64,000 nt of DNA from Roseitranquillus sediminis (GTDB lineage: Bacteria > Pseudomonadota > Alphaproteobacteria > Rhodobacterales > Rhodobacteraceae). This document shows, one piece after another, positions 39,982-49,712 of the stretch. The DNA lies in NCBI RefSeq assembly GCF_016918935.1, contig NZ_JAFFOB010000005.1, positions 310,001-374,000 of the forward strand, read 5' to 3'. Position numbers and translations under genes: made by a program. Numbering within the stretch: the first letter of the stretch is position 1; every line of letters begins with the position of its first letter. Under the pieces are notes generated by a model. The model was not told the DNA's origin. It searched no databases and was given only the letters and a program-made list of their open reading frames with translations.

Positions 39982-41700
39982 TCACGCCGCCAGGTCGTCG
40001 GCCGTCAGCGCGTAGAGCCCCTCCGCCCCTTCCCGCGCGTGGGCGCAGTGGGCCGCGTGCTCCGGCAGCAGGCGGCGGATGTAGAACGCGGCGAGCGCGG
40101 TGCGCGGTCCCGCGCCGCCCTCGGCGACGGCCGCCTTGAGGTGGAAGTGGCTGCCCAGCACTCGCGCAAACGCGTGCAGGAACGGGAATGCACCAGCGAA
40201 GCGATCGTCGGGATCGGGGCGCGCGACCAGCCATTCGACCGTCTCGCGCAGCATTTCCGCCGCTTCCCACACCTCCTGCGCCAGTTCCGGCAGCATGGAG
40301 CGGGCGACTTCGGCGCCGGCTTCGATCTCGTCCAGCAGTCGGAACGCGGCCTCGCCGCCATCGGCCAGCTTGCGACCGACGAGGTCCATCGCCTGAATGC
40401 CGTTGGTGCCCTCGTAGATCGCCGTAACGCGGACATCGCGATAGTACTGGGTCGCGCCGGTCTCCTCGATATAGCCCATGCCGCCGTGCACCTGCACGCC
40501 CAGCTCTGCGACGCGCATCCCGGTCTCGGTGCCGAATACCTTGACGATTGGCGTCAGCAGCGCCACCCGCGCCTTCCACTCGGCCGCGCCCGTGGCGGTC
40601 GCCATGTCGGCGGCGGCGGCGCAGGAGAGCGCCAGCGCACGCGCGGCCTGCGTCTCGGCCTTCATCGTCGTCAGCATCCGGCGCACGTCGGCGTGATCAA
40701 AGATCGTGCCGGTCGCGCCGTCCCGCGAGGCGCGGCCCTGGATCCGGTCCTGCGCATAGGCCAGCGCGTGCTGGTACGCGCCCTCGGCGGCGCCGATGCC
40801 CTGCACGCCGACGCCGAGGCGGGCGTTATTCATCATCGTGAACATCGCGGCCATGCCCCTGTGGGGTTCGCCGACCAACCAGCCCGTGGCGCAGTCATAC
40901 TCCATTACCGCCGTGGGCGAACCGTGCAGGCCCATCTTGTGCTCCAGGCTCACGACACGCAGCGTGTTGGCGACGCCCGCCTCGCCGCTCGCATCCGGCA
41001 GGCGCTTCGGCACCATGAAGAGGCTGATGCCACGGGTGCCGGATTGCGCATCCGGCAGACGCGCCAGCACGAGGTGACAGACGTTGTCGGAAAAGTCGTT
41101 GTCGGCCCACGTGATGTAGACCTTCTGCCCGGTGATCGCATAGGTGCCGTCGCCTTTCGGTTCGGCCCGGGTTCTCAGCGCGCCGACGTCGCTGCCCGCG
41201 TGCGGCTCGGTCAGGTTCATCGTGCCGCACCACGCACCCGAGACGAGCTTCGGCAGGTAAACCTCCCGCATCGCGTCGTCCGCATGCCGCTCCAGCGCCT
41301 CGATCTGGCCTTGGGTCATCAGCGGGTTCAGCTGCAGCGCCAGGCAGGCGGAGGACATCATCTCGTTGACTGCCGTGGTCAGCGTCTGCGGCAGGCCCAT
41401 TCCACCGTGTTCGGGATCAGCCGAGATGCCGATCCAGCCGCCCTCGGCAATAGCCCGGTAGGCTTCGCCGAAGCCATTCGGCGTCCGCACCACGCCGTTC
41501 TCGAGCCGGGCGGGATCGGTGTCGCCGACGCGCTGCAGCGGCGCCATCACCTCCTCGCAGAGGCGGGCGGCCTCGGTCAGGATTACCTCAACCGTCTCCG
41601 GCGTCGCCTCCGCGAACCGCTGGGTCGCAGCGACCTGCCCGAAATCGACCACGTGGTCGAGCAGGAAGCGGAGGTCGCGGATCGGCGCGCGGTAGGGCAT
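39982..41700 (-). CDS. Acyl-CoA dehydrogenase (DmdC-like, with C-terminal extension)
   Basis: 572 residues, longer than standard acyl-CoA dehydrogenases (about 380). The N-terminus MPYRAPIRDLRFLLDHVVDFGQV and the extra C-terminal domain are shared with the long group that includes the methylmercaptopropionyl-CoA dehydrogenase DmdC. FAD-binding MNLTEPHAGSDVGALRT and YAITGQKVYITWADND are clear; the catalytic-base region is IYEGTNGIQAMDLVGRKL. It would feed electrons to ETF and ETF-QO (encoded at 29.4-31.1 kb). Substrate cannot be assigned. ATG 41700. Confidence 0.9.
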   Translation of the reverse strand: MPYRAPIRDLRFLLDHVVDFGQVAATQRFAEATPETVEVILTEAARLCEEVMAPLQRVGDTDPARLENGVVRTPNGFGEAYRAIAEGGWIGISADPEHGGMGLPQTLTTAVNEMMSSACLALQLNPLMTQGQIEALERHADDAMREVYLPKLVSGAWCGTMNLTEPHAGSDVGALRTRAEPKGDGTYAITGQKVYITWADNDFSDNVCHLVLARLPDAQSGTRGISLFMVPKRLPDASGEAGVANTLRVVSLEHKMGLHGSPTAVMEYDCATGWLVGEPHRGMAAMFTMMNNARLGVGVQGIGAAEGAYQHALAYAQDRIQGRASRDGATGTIFDHADVRRMLTTMKAETQAARALALSCAAAADMATATGAAEWKARVALLTPIVKVFGTETGMRVAELGVQVHGGMGYIEETGATQYYRDVRVTAIYEGTNGIQAMDLVGRKLADGGEAAFRLLDEIEAGAEVARSMLPELAQEVWEAAEMLRETVEWLVARPDPDDRFAGAFPFLHAFARVLGSHFHLKAAVAEGGAGPRTALAAFYIRRLLPEHAAHCAHAREGAEGLYALTADDLAA

Positions 41701-41813
41701 GGCAGTCTCCTGCTCGCGAAGGGTGGCCCGCGCGGCGCGGACCGGTATAGGACGGCATGATCGGGCGGTGCTGCCGCTCCGTCCACCCGAACGCCGCGTC
41801 ACGGGATCATCGC

Positions 41814-42752
41814 ATGGTTGCAACCGAGCTTCTCCCCCCGGACGGCGACGGACCGGCGCGCGCGGGTGAGCTGCTGCGCTCAGGCGCACTCGTGGCGTTC
41901 CCGACCGAGACGGTTTACGGCCTTGGAGCGGATGCGACGCAGGACGAGGCGGTCGCGAGGATCTACGAGGCGAAGGCCCGGCCGCGATTCAATCCGCTGA
42001 TCGTCCACGTGCCCGACCTCGCCGCGGCGCGCAGGATCGCGGAGTTCGACGATGTGGCCGAGCGGCTGGCCGCAGCCTTCTGGCCCGGTCCGCTCACGCT
42101 GGTCCTGCCGGCACGGGCGGAGACGGTGTCCGCGCTGACGCGGGCGGGGCTTGAGACGGTGGCGGTGCGGGTTCCGGCGCATCCGGTGGCGCAGGCGGTG
42201 CTGAGGGCGGCGAAGCGGCCGCTTGCCGCGCCCTCGGCGAACCCGTCGGGCCGCGTCAGTCCCACGGAGGTGGCGCACGTCCTCGCCGGGCTCGGCGGCC
42301 GGATTTCAGCGGTGGTAGAAGGCGGGCGCTGCACCGTCGGAGTCGAGTCGACGATCGTCGGCCTCGCGGGACGCCCGCGCCTCCTGCGGCCGGGCGGCCT
42401 GCCGGCCGAGGAGGTCGAGGCCTGCCTGGGCCGCCCCCTGGCGACGCACGAGGGCGGGATTGTGGCGCCGGGACAGATTGCCTCTCACTACGCGCCGCGA
42501 GGACGCCTGAGGCTCGATGCCGCAAGGGCGGAGCCGGGCGAGGTGCTGCTCGGCTTCGGCCTGGTCGAGGCCGACCTCAACCTCTCCCGCTCCGGCGATT
42601 TGACCGAGGCGGCGGCCAGGCTCTTCGGCTGCCTCCACGAGCTGGACCGCCACGGTGTCGAGCGGATTGCCGTCTCACCCATTCCCGAGCGCGGCCTCGG
42701 GCGCGCGATTAACGACCGGCTGCGCCGGGCCGCGGCCCCGCGTCAGGCATGA
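41814..42752 (+). CDS. L-threonylcarbamoyladenylate synthase (Sua5 type)
   Basis: Makes TC-AMP for tRNA t6A37. 312 residues: an N-terminal YrdC/TsaC domain with FPTETVYGLGADAT, RPRFNPLIVHV, WPGPLTLVLPA and VAVRVPAHPVAQ, plus a C-terminal Sua5 domain after a linker (GGIVAPGQIASHYAPRG is the linker motif that closes over the active site). ATG 41814 gives the standard start; an upstream in-frame extension to 41757 has no similarity. It overlaps convergent yqgE by 10 bp. Confidence 0.93.
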   Translation: MVATELLPPDGDGPARAGELLRSGALVAFPTETVYGLGADATQDEAVARIYEAKARPRFNPLIVHVPDLAAARRIAEFDDVAERLAAAFWPGPLTLVLPARAETVSALTRAGLETVAVRVPAHPVAQAVLRAAKRPLAAPSANPSGRVSPTEVAHVLAGLGGRISAVVEGGRCTVGVESTIVGLAGRPRLLRPGGLPAEEVEACLGRPLATHEGGIVAPGQIASHYAPRGRLRLDAARAEPGEVLLGFGLVEADLNLSRSGDLTEAAARLFGCLHELDRHGVERIAVSPIPERGLGRAINDRLRRAAAPRQA

Positions 42753-43318
42753 CCGCCCTCGGAAGAGAGCAGCAGTGCATCGATCCCCAGACTCTCGAGC
42801 GCCGCGTTCCACTTGCGATCGTCCCGCTCGCCGAAGACGATCTCGGAGGACGCGTCGCAGACCAGCCAGCCGTTCTCCTGCAGCTCTACCTCGAGTTGGC
42901 CTGGACCCCAGCCGGCGTAGCCGAGGGCGAGAATCGCCGCCTCGGGCCCGGCGCCCTGCGCGATGTCGTGCAGGATGTCGAGCGTCGCAGTCATGCCGAA
43001 GCGCTCGCCCACCTGCAGCGTCGACGTGGCCTCTCCATAGTCGGAGGAGTGCAGCACGAAGCCACGCCCGCATTCTACCGGACCGCCGAAGTGCACCCGT
43101 ATCGGCCGCGCATCGGGCGCCACCTCGATCTCGAGCTGGCGCATCAGGTCGGACGGGTCGAGTTCGCTCGCGGGCTTGTTGACGATAAGGCCCATCGCGC
43201 CGTCTTCCGAGTGGGCGCAGACGAAGACCACACTTCGGGAGAAACGGGGATCGCCCATGCTGGGCATCGCCACCAGCAGCCGGCCGCTAAGGTCGCTCGC
43301 ATCGCTGTCGATTTGCAT
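42743..43318 (-). CDS. YqgE/AlgH family protein (DUF179)
   Basis: 191 residues. Family blocks: LSGRLLVAMPSMGDPRFSRSVVFVCAHSEDGAMGLIVNKP at the N-terminus, VHFGGPVECGRGFVLHSSDY, and GYAGWGPGQLEVELQENGWLV. The family is conserved in proteobacteria and has been tied to transcriptional effects in Pseudomonas (AlgH), but no molecular function is settled. ATG 43318. Divergent from the DsbD-N gene across 116 bp. Confidence 0.93.
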   Translation of the reverse strand: MQIDSDASDLSGRLLVAMPSMGDPRFSRSVVFVCAHSEDGAMGLIVNKPASELDPSDLMRQLEIEVAPDARPIRVHFGGPVECGRGFVLHSSDYGEATSTLQVGERFGMTATLDILHDIAQGAGPEAAILALGYAGWGPGQLEVELQENGWLVCDASSEIVFGERDDRKWNAALESLGIDALLLSSEGGHA

Positions 43319-43434
43319 TCGCGAAGTATAGGCCGGCGACGCGGTGCCGCAACAGCCCGGGCGCCCCGCCGTAGCGGGATTGTGTTCATACGGCGGCTGG
43401 CCCTCCGCCGGGACGGACGGTAAGCCTTGAGGCC

Positions 43435-44241
43435 ATGTTCCGCCTGCTCGTGTCCCTCATCCTCTCGGCCGGAGCCGCCGTCGCGCAGACGGCCGACGAC
43501 GTGGTCCGGGTCGATGTCCTGCCGGGATGGCGGCAGGCCGATGGCATCCACATGGCCGGGCTGCGCATGACACTGGCGCCGGGGTGGAAGACCTACTGGC
43601 GCTATCCGGGCGAGGCGGGCATCCCGCCCCGGTTCGACTGGAGTGGCTCGCGCAACCTCGGCGCCGCCAGCACCGCCTGGCCGACGCCTCAGGTCTTCAC
43701 GGCGAACGGCTATCGCAGCATCGGCTATTCCGAGATGGTCGTCCTTCCGCTCGCCCTGCGTCCGAGCCGCGCCGGCGAGAATATCTCGCTCCGCGGCCGC
43801 ATCGAGATCGGCGTGTGCCAGACCGTCTGCATCCCGGTCGAGGTCGACGTGGCGGCGGAGCTCGACGTCGACGCCACGACGCCTGACGCGACGATCCGCG
43901 CAGCGCTCTCCGACGTGCCCCAGCGGGCGGACCACGCGGTGGACTGCGCCCTGCAGCCAATCGCCGACGGAATGCGGCTGACGGCAACTGTGCGCGTGCC
44001 GCGCCTCGGTGGCGAAGAGACGGCGGTGGTCGAGTTCTCGGACCCGGAGGTATGGGTATCCGAGGTGGAGACGAGCCGCTCCGGCGGCGCGCTCGTTGCC
44101 ACCGCAGAGCTGGTGCCGCCGCAGGGCGCGCCGTTCGCGCTCGACCGGTCGCAGTTGCGCTTTACCGTGCTCGGCGAGGCGGGCGCGGTGGACATTCGCG
44201 GCTGTTCCGGTGACGCGGCCGTCGCGGCGGCCGAACGCTGA
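43435..44241 (+). CDS. Exported DsbD N-terminal-domain protein
   Basis: 268 residues with a signal peptide (MFRLLVSLILSAGAAVAQ). The body is the beta-sandwich found at the N-terminus of DsbD/ScsB, with a cysteine pair CQTVC (Cys128 and Cys132) that takes electrons from the membrane domain and reduces periplasmic partners. Neither the membrane domain nor the thioredoxin tail is attached, so a separate CcdA-like partner would be needed. Late cysteines (VDCALQ, IRGCSG) may form another disulfide. Convergent with the RND pump. Confidence 0.85.
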   Translation: MFRLLVSLILSAGAAVAQTADDVVRVDVLPGWRQADGIHMAGLRMTLAPGWKTYWRYPGEAGIPPRFDWSGSRNLGAASTAWPTPQVFTANGYRSIGYSEMVVLPLALRPSRAGENISLRGRIEIGVCQTVCIPVEVDVAAELDVDATTPDATIRAALSDVPQRADHAVDCALQPIADGMRLTATVRVPRLGGEETAVVEFSDPEVWVSEVETSRSGGALVATAELVPPQGAPFALDRSQLRFTVLGEAGAVDIRGCSGDAAVAAAER

Positions 44242-44248
44242 CGCCGGG

Positions 44249-47200
44249 TCAGCCCCGCCTCAGCGCACCGCCGGCCAGCCCGGCAGCCAGATAGATCGCG
44301 AAGAGCACCGCGAGGAGGCCTGCGGCAAAGGCGCTGCACGCCACCGCCAGCGGAGGAAGCGACGGCGCCAGGGCGGCGAGCGGTGCGAGCGCCCCGCCCG
44401 ACACCATCACCGGCAGGATCGTCACCGCGAAAAGTACCGCCGCCGCCGCCAGCCCCGCGAGCGTCGCCAGCCGCGCCGACCTGCCGCGCGCCGAAAGGGA
44501 GCGGCGCATCGCCGTCCGCGCCCGCCGCGCATCTTCCTGCGTCGCCATGAGCGCGGGCACCAGCATCAGCACCAGCACCATTCCGAAGCCCAGCCCGAAG
44601 ACCAGCGTAATGACCGTCGGCTTGAGGAACTGCGCCTGCTGCGAACTCTCGTAGAGCAGCGGCGCCAACCCCAGCACCGTGGTCAGCGTGGTCAGCAGCA
44701 CCGGCCGAAGGCGGTCGGCCGCGCCGTCGATGATCGCCGGGATGATCCCACGCTCGCGCCCGTACTCGTCGATCGTCGTCACCAGCACAATCGAATCGTT
44801 GATGATGATGCCCACCATCCCGATCAGGCCGACGACCGAGAAGATGTTCATCGGCACCTGCCAGAGGTAATGGCCCCAGATCGCGCCAACGAGGCCGAAT
44901 GGGATGATCGCCATCACCACCAGCGGCCGTGACCACGAGGCAAAGATGAAGGTCAGCACGATGTAGATGCCGGCGAGGCACATGATCAGGCCGACCGCCG
45001 CCTCGCTCAGGAACTCGCTCTCCTGCTCGGCGAGGCCGGCAAGGCGGGTGGAGATGCCGAACTCCGCCTCGATCGCGGGCAGAATTTCATCGCGCAGCGC
45101 GTCCTGGACCGCCTGCGCACGGGCCGGATCGTCCTCGGATATGTCGCCGAGGACGCTGACCACGCGCACACCGTTCTCCCGCCGAATGGTCGAGAAGCCG
45201 TGCCTGCTCTCGACCGTCACGATGTCGACGAGCGGCACATAGTCCCCCGCCGCGGTGCGCAGCATCGTTCGGTCGAGGAAGTCCGCCGTCAGCTCGGCCT
45301 CCGGCAGCTCGACGCGGATCGCGGCGGAGCGAATGCCTTCGGGATAGGTCGCCGCCTCGATCCCGCTCAGCCGATCCCTGAGCGTCCGCCCCAGCGCGTC
45401 GATGGTGAAGCCCAGCGCCTGCCCCTGCGGCGTCAGCTCCAGCACCAGCTCGTCCTTGTCGTAGGCGAGCGTGTCCTCGAGCGCCGAGACCTCGGGGAAC
45501 TGCGCCGCCCGCGCCTTCAGCGCCTCGGCCGCGGCCTTGAGCGTGGGCGCGTCGGCGCCACTCAACTCCACGTCGAGCGAGTCGCCGCCCGGCCCGCCGC
45601 GCCAGCCGCGGAAGCTCAGCGTCTCAAGCTTGGGGTGCGGCGGCACCCGCTCCTGCAGGTCGGCGAGGAAGGCCGAGCTGGAGTAGGGCCTGAGGTCGGT
45701 GTCGATCAGCTCGACCGAGATCGCGCCGAGCTGGTCGGGCTCCTTGGTGTCGGCTCCGGCGAGCCCGCGCCCCGCGCCGCCGCCGATCTGCGCCAGGACA
45801 TGGGCCAGCGGGTTTCGCCCGTGCTCCGCCTCGTACGCCGCCCCGAGCTCGTCCACCGTCCGCTGGATCAGGCGCAGCATCTCCATCGTGTCCGAGCGCG
45901 TCGCGTCGGGGACCATCGCGAAGTTGCCCGAGATCGAGCTCTCCTCGGGCGAACTGAAGAACCGCCACTGCACGTCGCCGCGAATGAAGAGCGCGGCCTG
46001 GCTGGCCAGAAGCAGCACCATCACCGCCACGACCGGATAGCGCAGCACGACCACCCCCGCCATCATCGGCCGAAACAGCCGGTCGCGCACCCAGCGGAAG
46101 CCGCGGTTCACCTGCCGCGACGGCCAATCGTACCAGTGCTCCTTCGCCGTGTGGGTCAGCGCGTGCGCCATGTGCGCAGGGAGGATCAGGAAGCACTCGA
46201 TCAGGCTTGCCAGCAGCACCACGATCACGGTGAAGGGGATGTCGGCGATCAGCTCGCCAAAGCGCCCGCCGATCGTCACGAGACCGAAGAAGGCGATGAC
46301 GGTGGTCAGCGTCGCCGAGAACACCGGCAGGAACATGCGCCGCGCCGCGTTTTCCGCCGCCACAACCGGCGGCTCGCGCAGGCGCCGCGCGCGGAAGTCC
46401 GCGTGCTCGCCCACCACGATAGCGTCGTCGACGACGATGCCGAGCGTGATGATCAGCGCGAAGAGCGAGATCATGTTCAGCGTGAGCCCTGCCAGGTACA
46501 TGATCGCAATGGCCGCCGTCATGGCGACCGGGATGCCCGCCGCCACCCAGAAGGCGGTGCGCGCATTGAGGAACAGGAACAGCAGGCAGACGACCAGCCC
46601 GAGGCCCATCAGCCCGTTGTCGAGCAGTATCTGCAGCCGCCCCGTGATCATTTCGGCGCGGGTGTTGATCAGGTCGATGGTGACGCCCGCGGGCAGCGTC
46701 GGCTCCATCTCCGCCGCCACCTCCTCGACCTGCCGCTGGATGTCGATCGCATCGCCCCGATCCGAGCGGTCGACCCGGACTGTCACCGCAGGATCGCCGC
46801 CCACGAAGAAGGCGGCATTGCGGTCTGCGCCGAGAGTGCGGATCGTCGCCACGTCCCCCACCGTCAGCGACGATCCGTCGGGGTTCGAGCGCAGCACGAC
46901 GTCCGCCAGCTCGTCCGCCGTGCGCCGCTCGCTGCCGGTGCGCAGCCGGGCGGCGCCGGACACCTCCCCGGCAGGATTGACGCTGGCGGCGGCCGCGACT
47001 GCATCGGCAATCTCGCGCAACGTCAGGCCATGCCTGATCAGCGACAGCGACGGCACCTCGACCAGCGTCTCCGGCGCCGCGAGGCCGCGAATCGTGGTGC
47101 GCGTGACGCCCTCGGCAAAGAGCCGCGCGACGAACTCGTCGGCATATCGGCCGAGCTGCTCGACCCCGACCGGACCGGTGATGACCACGTCCGTCACCCG

Positions 47201-47608
47201 GTCGCGCCAGCCGCCGCGGCCGACGCGCGGCTCCTCGGCCTCCTCGGGCAGGTTGTTCACCCCGTCCACGGCCGCCTGCACGTCCTCGGCCGCGCGGCTC
47301 ATGTCCCAACCGGGCTCGAATTCCACCTCGATGGAGGCGCGACCCTCCGACGATCGCGACTCGGTCTCGACCACGCCCTCCACCGCCAGCAGCACCGGTT
47401 CGAGCAGCTGCACGATACCGCTGTCGACGTCCTCGGCACCGGCGCCGGACCAGGTCACGTCAACGTCGATCTCGTCGATCACCACGTCGGGGAAAAACTG
47501 CGCCCGCATCTGCGGGAACGCCGCAACGCCCAGCGCCACCATCAGCACCAGGAGCAGGTTCGCCGCCGTCCGGTGGCGGGCGAAATAGGCGAGGATTCCG
47601 CCGCCCAT
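44249..47608 (-). CDS. RND family efflux permease
   Basis: 1119 residues, inner-membrane proton-driven pump of the HAE1/AcrB type. The fold is duplicated: N-terminal helix (RTAANLLLVLMVALGVAAF), two large periplasmic loops and about twelve helices. The proton-relay helix has ITLGIVVDDAIVVGEHAD; the second half has VGLIGMVGIIINDSIVLV. The start overlaps the adaptor stop (TGATG). No outer-membrane TolC-like gene is adjacent, so it would pair with a TolC from elsewhere. Substrate unknown. Confidence 0.93.
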   Translation of the reverse strand: MGGGILAYFARHRTAANLLLVLMVALGVAAFPQMRAQFFPDVVIDEIDVDVTWSGAGAEDVDSGIVQLLEPVLLAVEGVVETESRSSEGRASIEVEFEPGWDMSRAAEDVQAAVDGVNNLPEEAEEPRVGRGGWRDRVTDVVITGPVGVEQLGRYADEFVARLFAEGVTRTTIRGLAAPETLVEVPSLSLIRHGLTLREIADAVAAAASVNPAGEVSGAARLRTGSERRTADELADVVLRSNPDGSSLTVGDVATIRTLGADRNAAFFVGGDPAVTVRVDRSDRGDAIDIQRQVEEVAAEMEPTLPAGVTIDLINTRAEMITGRLQILLDNGLMGLGLVVCLLFLFLNARTAFWVAAGIPVAMTAAIAIMYLAGLTLNMISLFALIITLGIVVDDAIVVGEHADFRARRLREPPVVAAENAARRMFLPVFSATLTTVIAFFGLVTIGGRFGELIADIPFTVIVVLLASLIECFLILPAHMAHALTHTAKEHWYDWPSRQVNRGFRWVRDRLFRPMMAGVVVLRYPVVAVMVLLLASQAALFIRGDVQWRFFSSPEESSISGNFAMVPDATRSDTMEMLRLIQRTVDELGAAYEAEHGRNPLAHVLAQIGGGAGRGLAGADTKEPDQLGAISVELIDTDLRPYSSSAFLADLQERVPPHPKLETLSFRGWRGGPGGDSLDVELSGADAPTLKAAAEALKARAAQFPEVSALEDTLAYDKDELVLELTPQGQALGFTIDALGRTLRDRLSGIEAATYPEGIRSAAIRVELPEAELTADFLDRTMLRTAAGDYVPLVDIVTVESRHGFSTIRRENGVRVVSVLGDISEDDPARAQAVQDALRDEILPAIEAEFGISTRLAGLAEQESEFLSEAAVGLIMCLAGIYIVLTFIFASWSRPLVVMAIIPFGLVGAIWGHYLWQVPMNIFSVVGLIGMVGIIINDSIVLVTTIDEYGRERGIIPAIIDGAADRLRPVLLTTLTTVLGLAPLLYESSQQAQFLKPTVITLVFGLGFGMVLVLMLVPALMATQEDARRARTAMRRSLSARGRSARLATLAGLAAAAVLFAVTILPVMVSGGALAPLAALAPSLPPLAVACSAFAAGLLAVLFAIYLAAGLAGGALRRG

Positions 47609-49065
47609 CAGCCGCCCATCCGCTGCTCGATCCGCTCGACCACCTGCGCCGGCACCTGCGGCTCGCGCAGTTGCGCCAGAACCCGCTCCTTGGCGCGGTC
47701 GGGCATCCCGCTCTGGCCCTCCACGAACGCGACGAGTCGCGCGCGCCGCTCGTCGCTCAACTCCAGCATCTCGGCCCGCGCCTCGGCGGCAGTCCCGTCG
47801 GCGCGGTTCGGGCGCACGCTGATGCCGGGCCCGAGCATCGGCACGCGCTCGGCCACGACCTCGGCTCCGGCCAGCCCGGCGGCGCGGACGATGACATCGT
47901 CGCCCTGCCTGCGCAGCAGCTCCACATCGGCCAGCTCCAAGCGCTCGTCGGCCGTGACCGTCAGCACCGTGTTCGCGCTGTCGACCGCGGCCGCCGGCAG
48001 CAGCGCCACCTCGTCGAGCGGCGGCTCCTCGATGCTTACGGTCACGAAGTCACCGGGGCGAAAGCCCTCGGCGCTCTCCAGCCGCGCAAAAACCCGCCGT
48101 CCGGTCTGCCCCTCGCCCACCACCGCGCTCTCGCGGGTGATCTCGCCCCGCGCCGTCACATCGACACCCATCACGTCAAGCGACGCCACCACCGGCAGCC
48201 GCCGCAGGTCGCCCTCCGCGCTGAGAAGGCGCGCGTATTGTGGCGCCGACAGGCGGAACGCGACCTCGAGAGCATCCGAATCGACCAGCCGCGCAAGCTG
48301 CTCGTTGGCAGCGACGAGGCCACCCTCCACCGCCGCGACGTCGGTGAGGACGCCGGAAAAGCCGGCGACAATCTCGGTGTCTTCCAAGGACCGTTCGGCC
48401 TCGGCCAGCGCGATCCGGCGGCGTTCGAGCTCGATGCGCGCCAGATCGAGCCGAGCCTCCGCCTGCGCCAGCGACTGCCGCCGCGCGACGACCGCCTGAT
48501 CTGCCGACGCGGCCGCGAGTTCGGCCTCCTCGACCGCCGACGCGGTGCCGACCCCACGCGCATCGAGGTCGCGTTGCCGCTCCAGCGCCCGCGTCCGCAG
48601 CTCGGCCTGTGCCGTGACCGACGCAAGATCCTCGCCCACCAGGTCGACGCCACGCTCCGCGTCGCGCAGGTCGGCCTCCGCCTCGGCCACGTCGGCCCGC
48701 GCCACAGCCAGCGCCGCCTCCGCCGTCACCGGGTCGATCCGCGCCACCGTCTCTCCGGCCGCGACCGCGCCGCCTTCCTGGAAGTCCTCGTGCAACTCCA
48801 CCACGCGGCCCGAGGTCCCAGCCCGCAGCTCCAGCGTGCGACGGCTCTCGATCTGCCCGTAGGTTGTCAGCACCGGCGTCAGCGTCTGGGGCGTCACGGT
48901 CAGCACGTTCACCGCGAACACCCGCTCGCGCGCCTCGCGCACCGGCGCCTCCTCGTTCCATACCGTCCTGAGCGCACCGAGCACGGTCCACCCGGCCGCC
49001 ACGAAGAGCGCCAGCGTCAGGGACAGGAGAAAGACGCCGACGAGCGAGCGGCGGAGGAAACGCAT
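47608..49065 (-). CDS. RND efflux periplasmic adaptor subunit
   Basis: 485 residues, membrane-fusion protein of the pump. N-terminal membrane helix (RRSLVGVFLLSLTLALFVAAGW), a split biotinyl-lipoyl-like domain (VVELHEDFQEGGAVAAGETVARID), a long coiled-coil hairpin (residues about 120-240, many Ala, Glu and Arg) and a beta-barrel (GEITRESAVVGEGQTGRRVFARLE). It links the permease to an outer-membrane channel. A C-terminal extension rich in charged helix (LSDERRARLVAFVEGQSG) is longer than usual. Confidence 0.9.
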   Translation of the reverse strand: MRFLRRSLVGVFLLSLTLALFVAAGWTVLGALRTVWNEEAPVREARERVFAVNVLTVTPQTLTPVLTTYGQIESRRTLELRAGTSGRVVELHEDFQEGGAVAAGETVARIDPVTAEAALAVARADVAEAEADLRDAERGVDLVGEDLASVTAQAELRTRALERQRDLDARGVGTASAVEEAELAAASADQAVVARRQSLAQAEARLDLARIELERRRIALAEAERSLEDTEIVAGFSGVLTDVAAVEGGLVAANEQLARLVDSDALEVAFRLSAPQYARLLSAEGDLRRLPVVASLDVMGVDVTARGEITRESAVVGEGQTGRRVFARLESAEGFRPGDFVTVSIEEPPLDEVALLPAAAVDSANTVLTVTADERLELADVELLRRQGDDVIVRAAGLAGAEVVAERVPMLGPGISVRPNRADGTAAEARAEMLELSDERRARLVAFVEGQSGMPDRAKERVLAQLREPQVPAQVVERIEQRMGG

Positions 49066-49169
49066 GTCAGAGCCTTTTCAGCACGTTCACGAAGATAGCA
49101 TCGGCGACGCCGACACCAAGCCACAGTGGCGTGACGTGAGTTCAACGGCCGAGGCAGATGTTTCCGTCG

Positions 49170-49712
49170 CTACTTTCGCCGCAGATGCTCATCCAGCCGC
49201 GGCATGATCTCGACGAAGTTGCACGGCCGGTGGCGATAGTCGAGCTGCGGCGCCAGGATCTCGTCCCAAGCATCGCGGCACGCGCCGGGACTGCCGGGCA
49301 GCGCGAAGAGATACGTCCCGTGCGCCACGCCACCCGTCGCCCGGCTCTGCACCGCCGACGTCCCGATCTTGTTCATCGACACGATGGTGAAGACCGTGGC
49401 GAAGGCCTCGATCTCCTTCTCGTAGACGTCGCGGTGCGCCTCCACCGTCACGTCGCGGCCGGTAAGCCCGGTGCCGCCGGTGGAAATCACCACATCAATA
49501 GCCGGGTCGGCGCACCATGCGCGCAACGTCGCCGCGATGCGGTCGCGCTCGTCGGCCACGATGGCACGCGCGGCGATGGCGTGGCCCGCGCCCTCGATCC
49601 GCTCGACCAGTGTCGTGCCGGACCTGTCGTCGGCCTCCGTGCGCGTATCCGATACCGTCAGCACCGCGATCCGCACCGGGACGAAGGCGCGGCTCTCGTC
49701 GATCCGGCTCAA
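49170..49712 (-). CDS. moaB: Molybdenum cofactor biosynthesis protein B
   Basis: MoaB/MogA-type protein, likely adenylylating molybdopterin. 180 residues. The MPT-binding VRIAVLTVSDTR, DVVISTGGTGLTGRDVT and FALPGSPGACRDAWDEIL are family signatures. TTG 49712 is chosen because it overlaps the udg stop as TTGA; no ATG is suitably placed. Another Mo-cofactor gene, separate from mobAB-moeA (32-36 kb) and moaED (60-61 kb). Confidence 0.92.
   Translation of the reverse strand: MSRIDESRAFVPVRIAVLTVSDTRTEADDRSGTTLVERIEGAGHAIAARAIVADERDRIAATLRAWCADPAIDVVISTGGTGLTGRDVTVEAHRDVYEKEIEAFATVFTIVSMNKIGTSAVQSRATGGVAHGTYLFALPGSPGACRDAWDEILAPQLDYRHRPCNFVEIMPRLDEHLRRK

Noticed and set aside
45200-48499. 1099-codon + frame opposite the RND permease and adaptor
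   Set aside because: Composition is Arg/His/Gln-rich with no structure, as expected for the antisense frame of high-GC genes; the minus strand encodes clear pump proteins.
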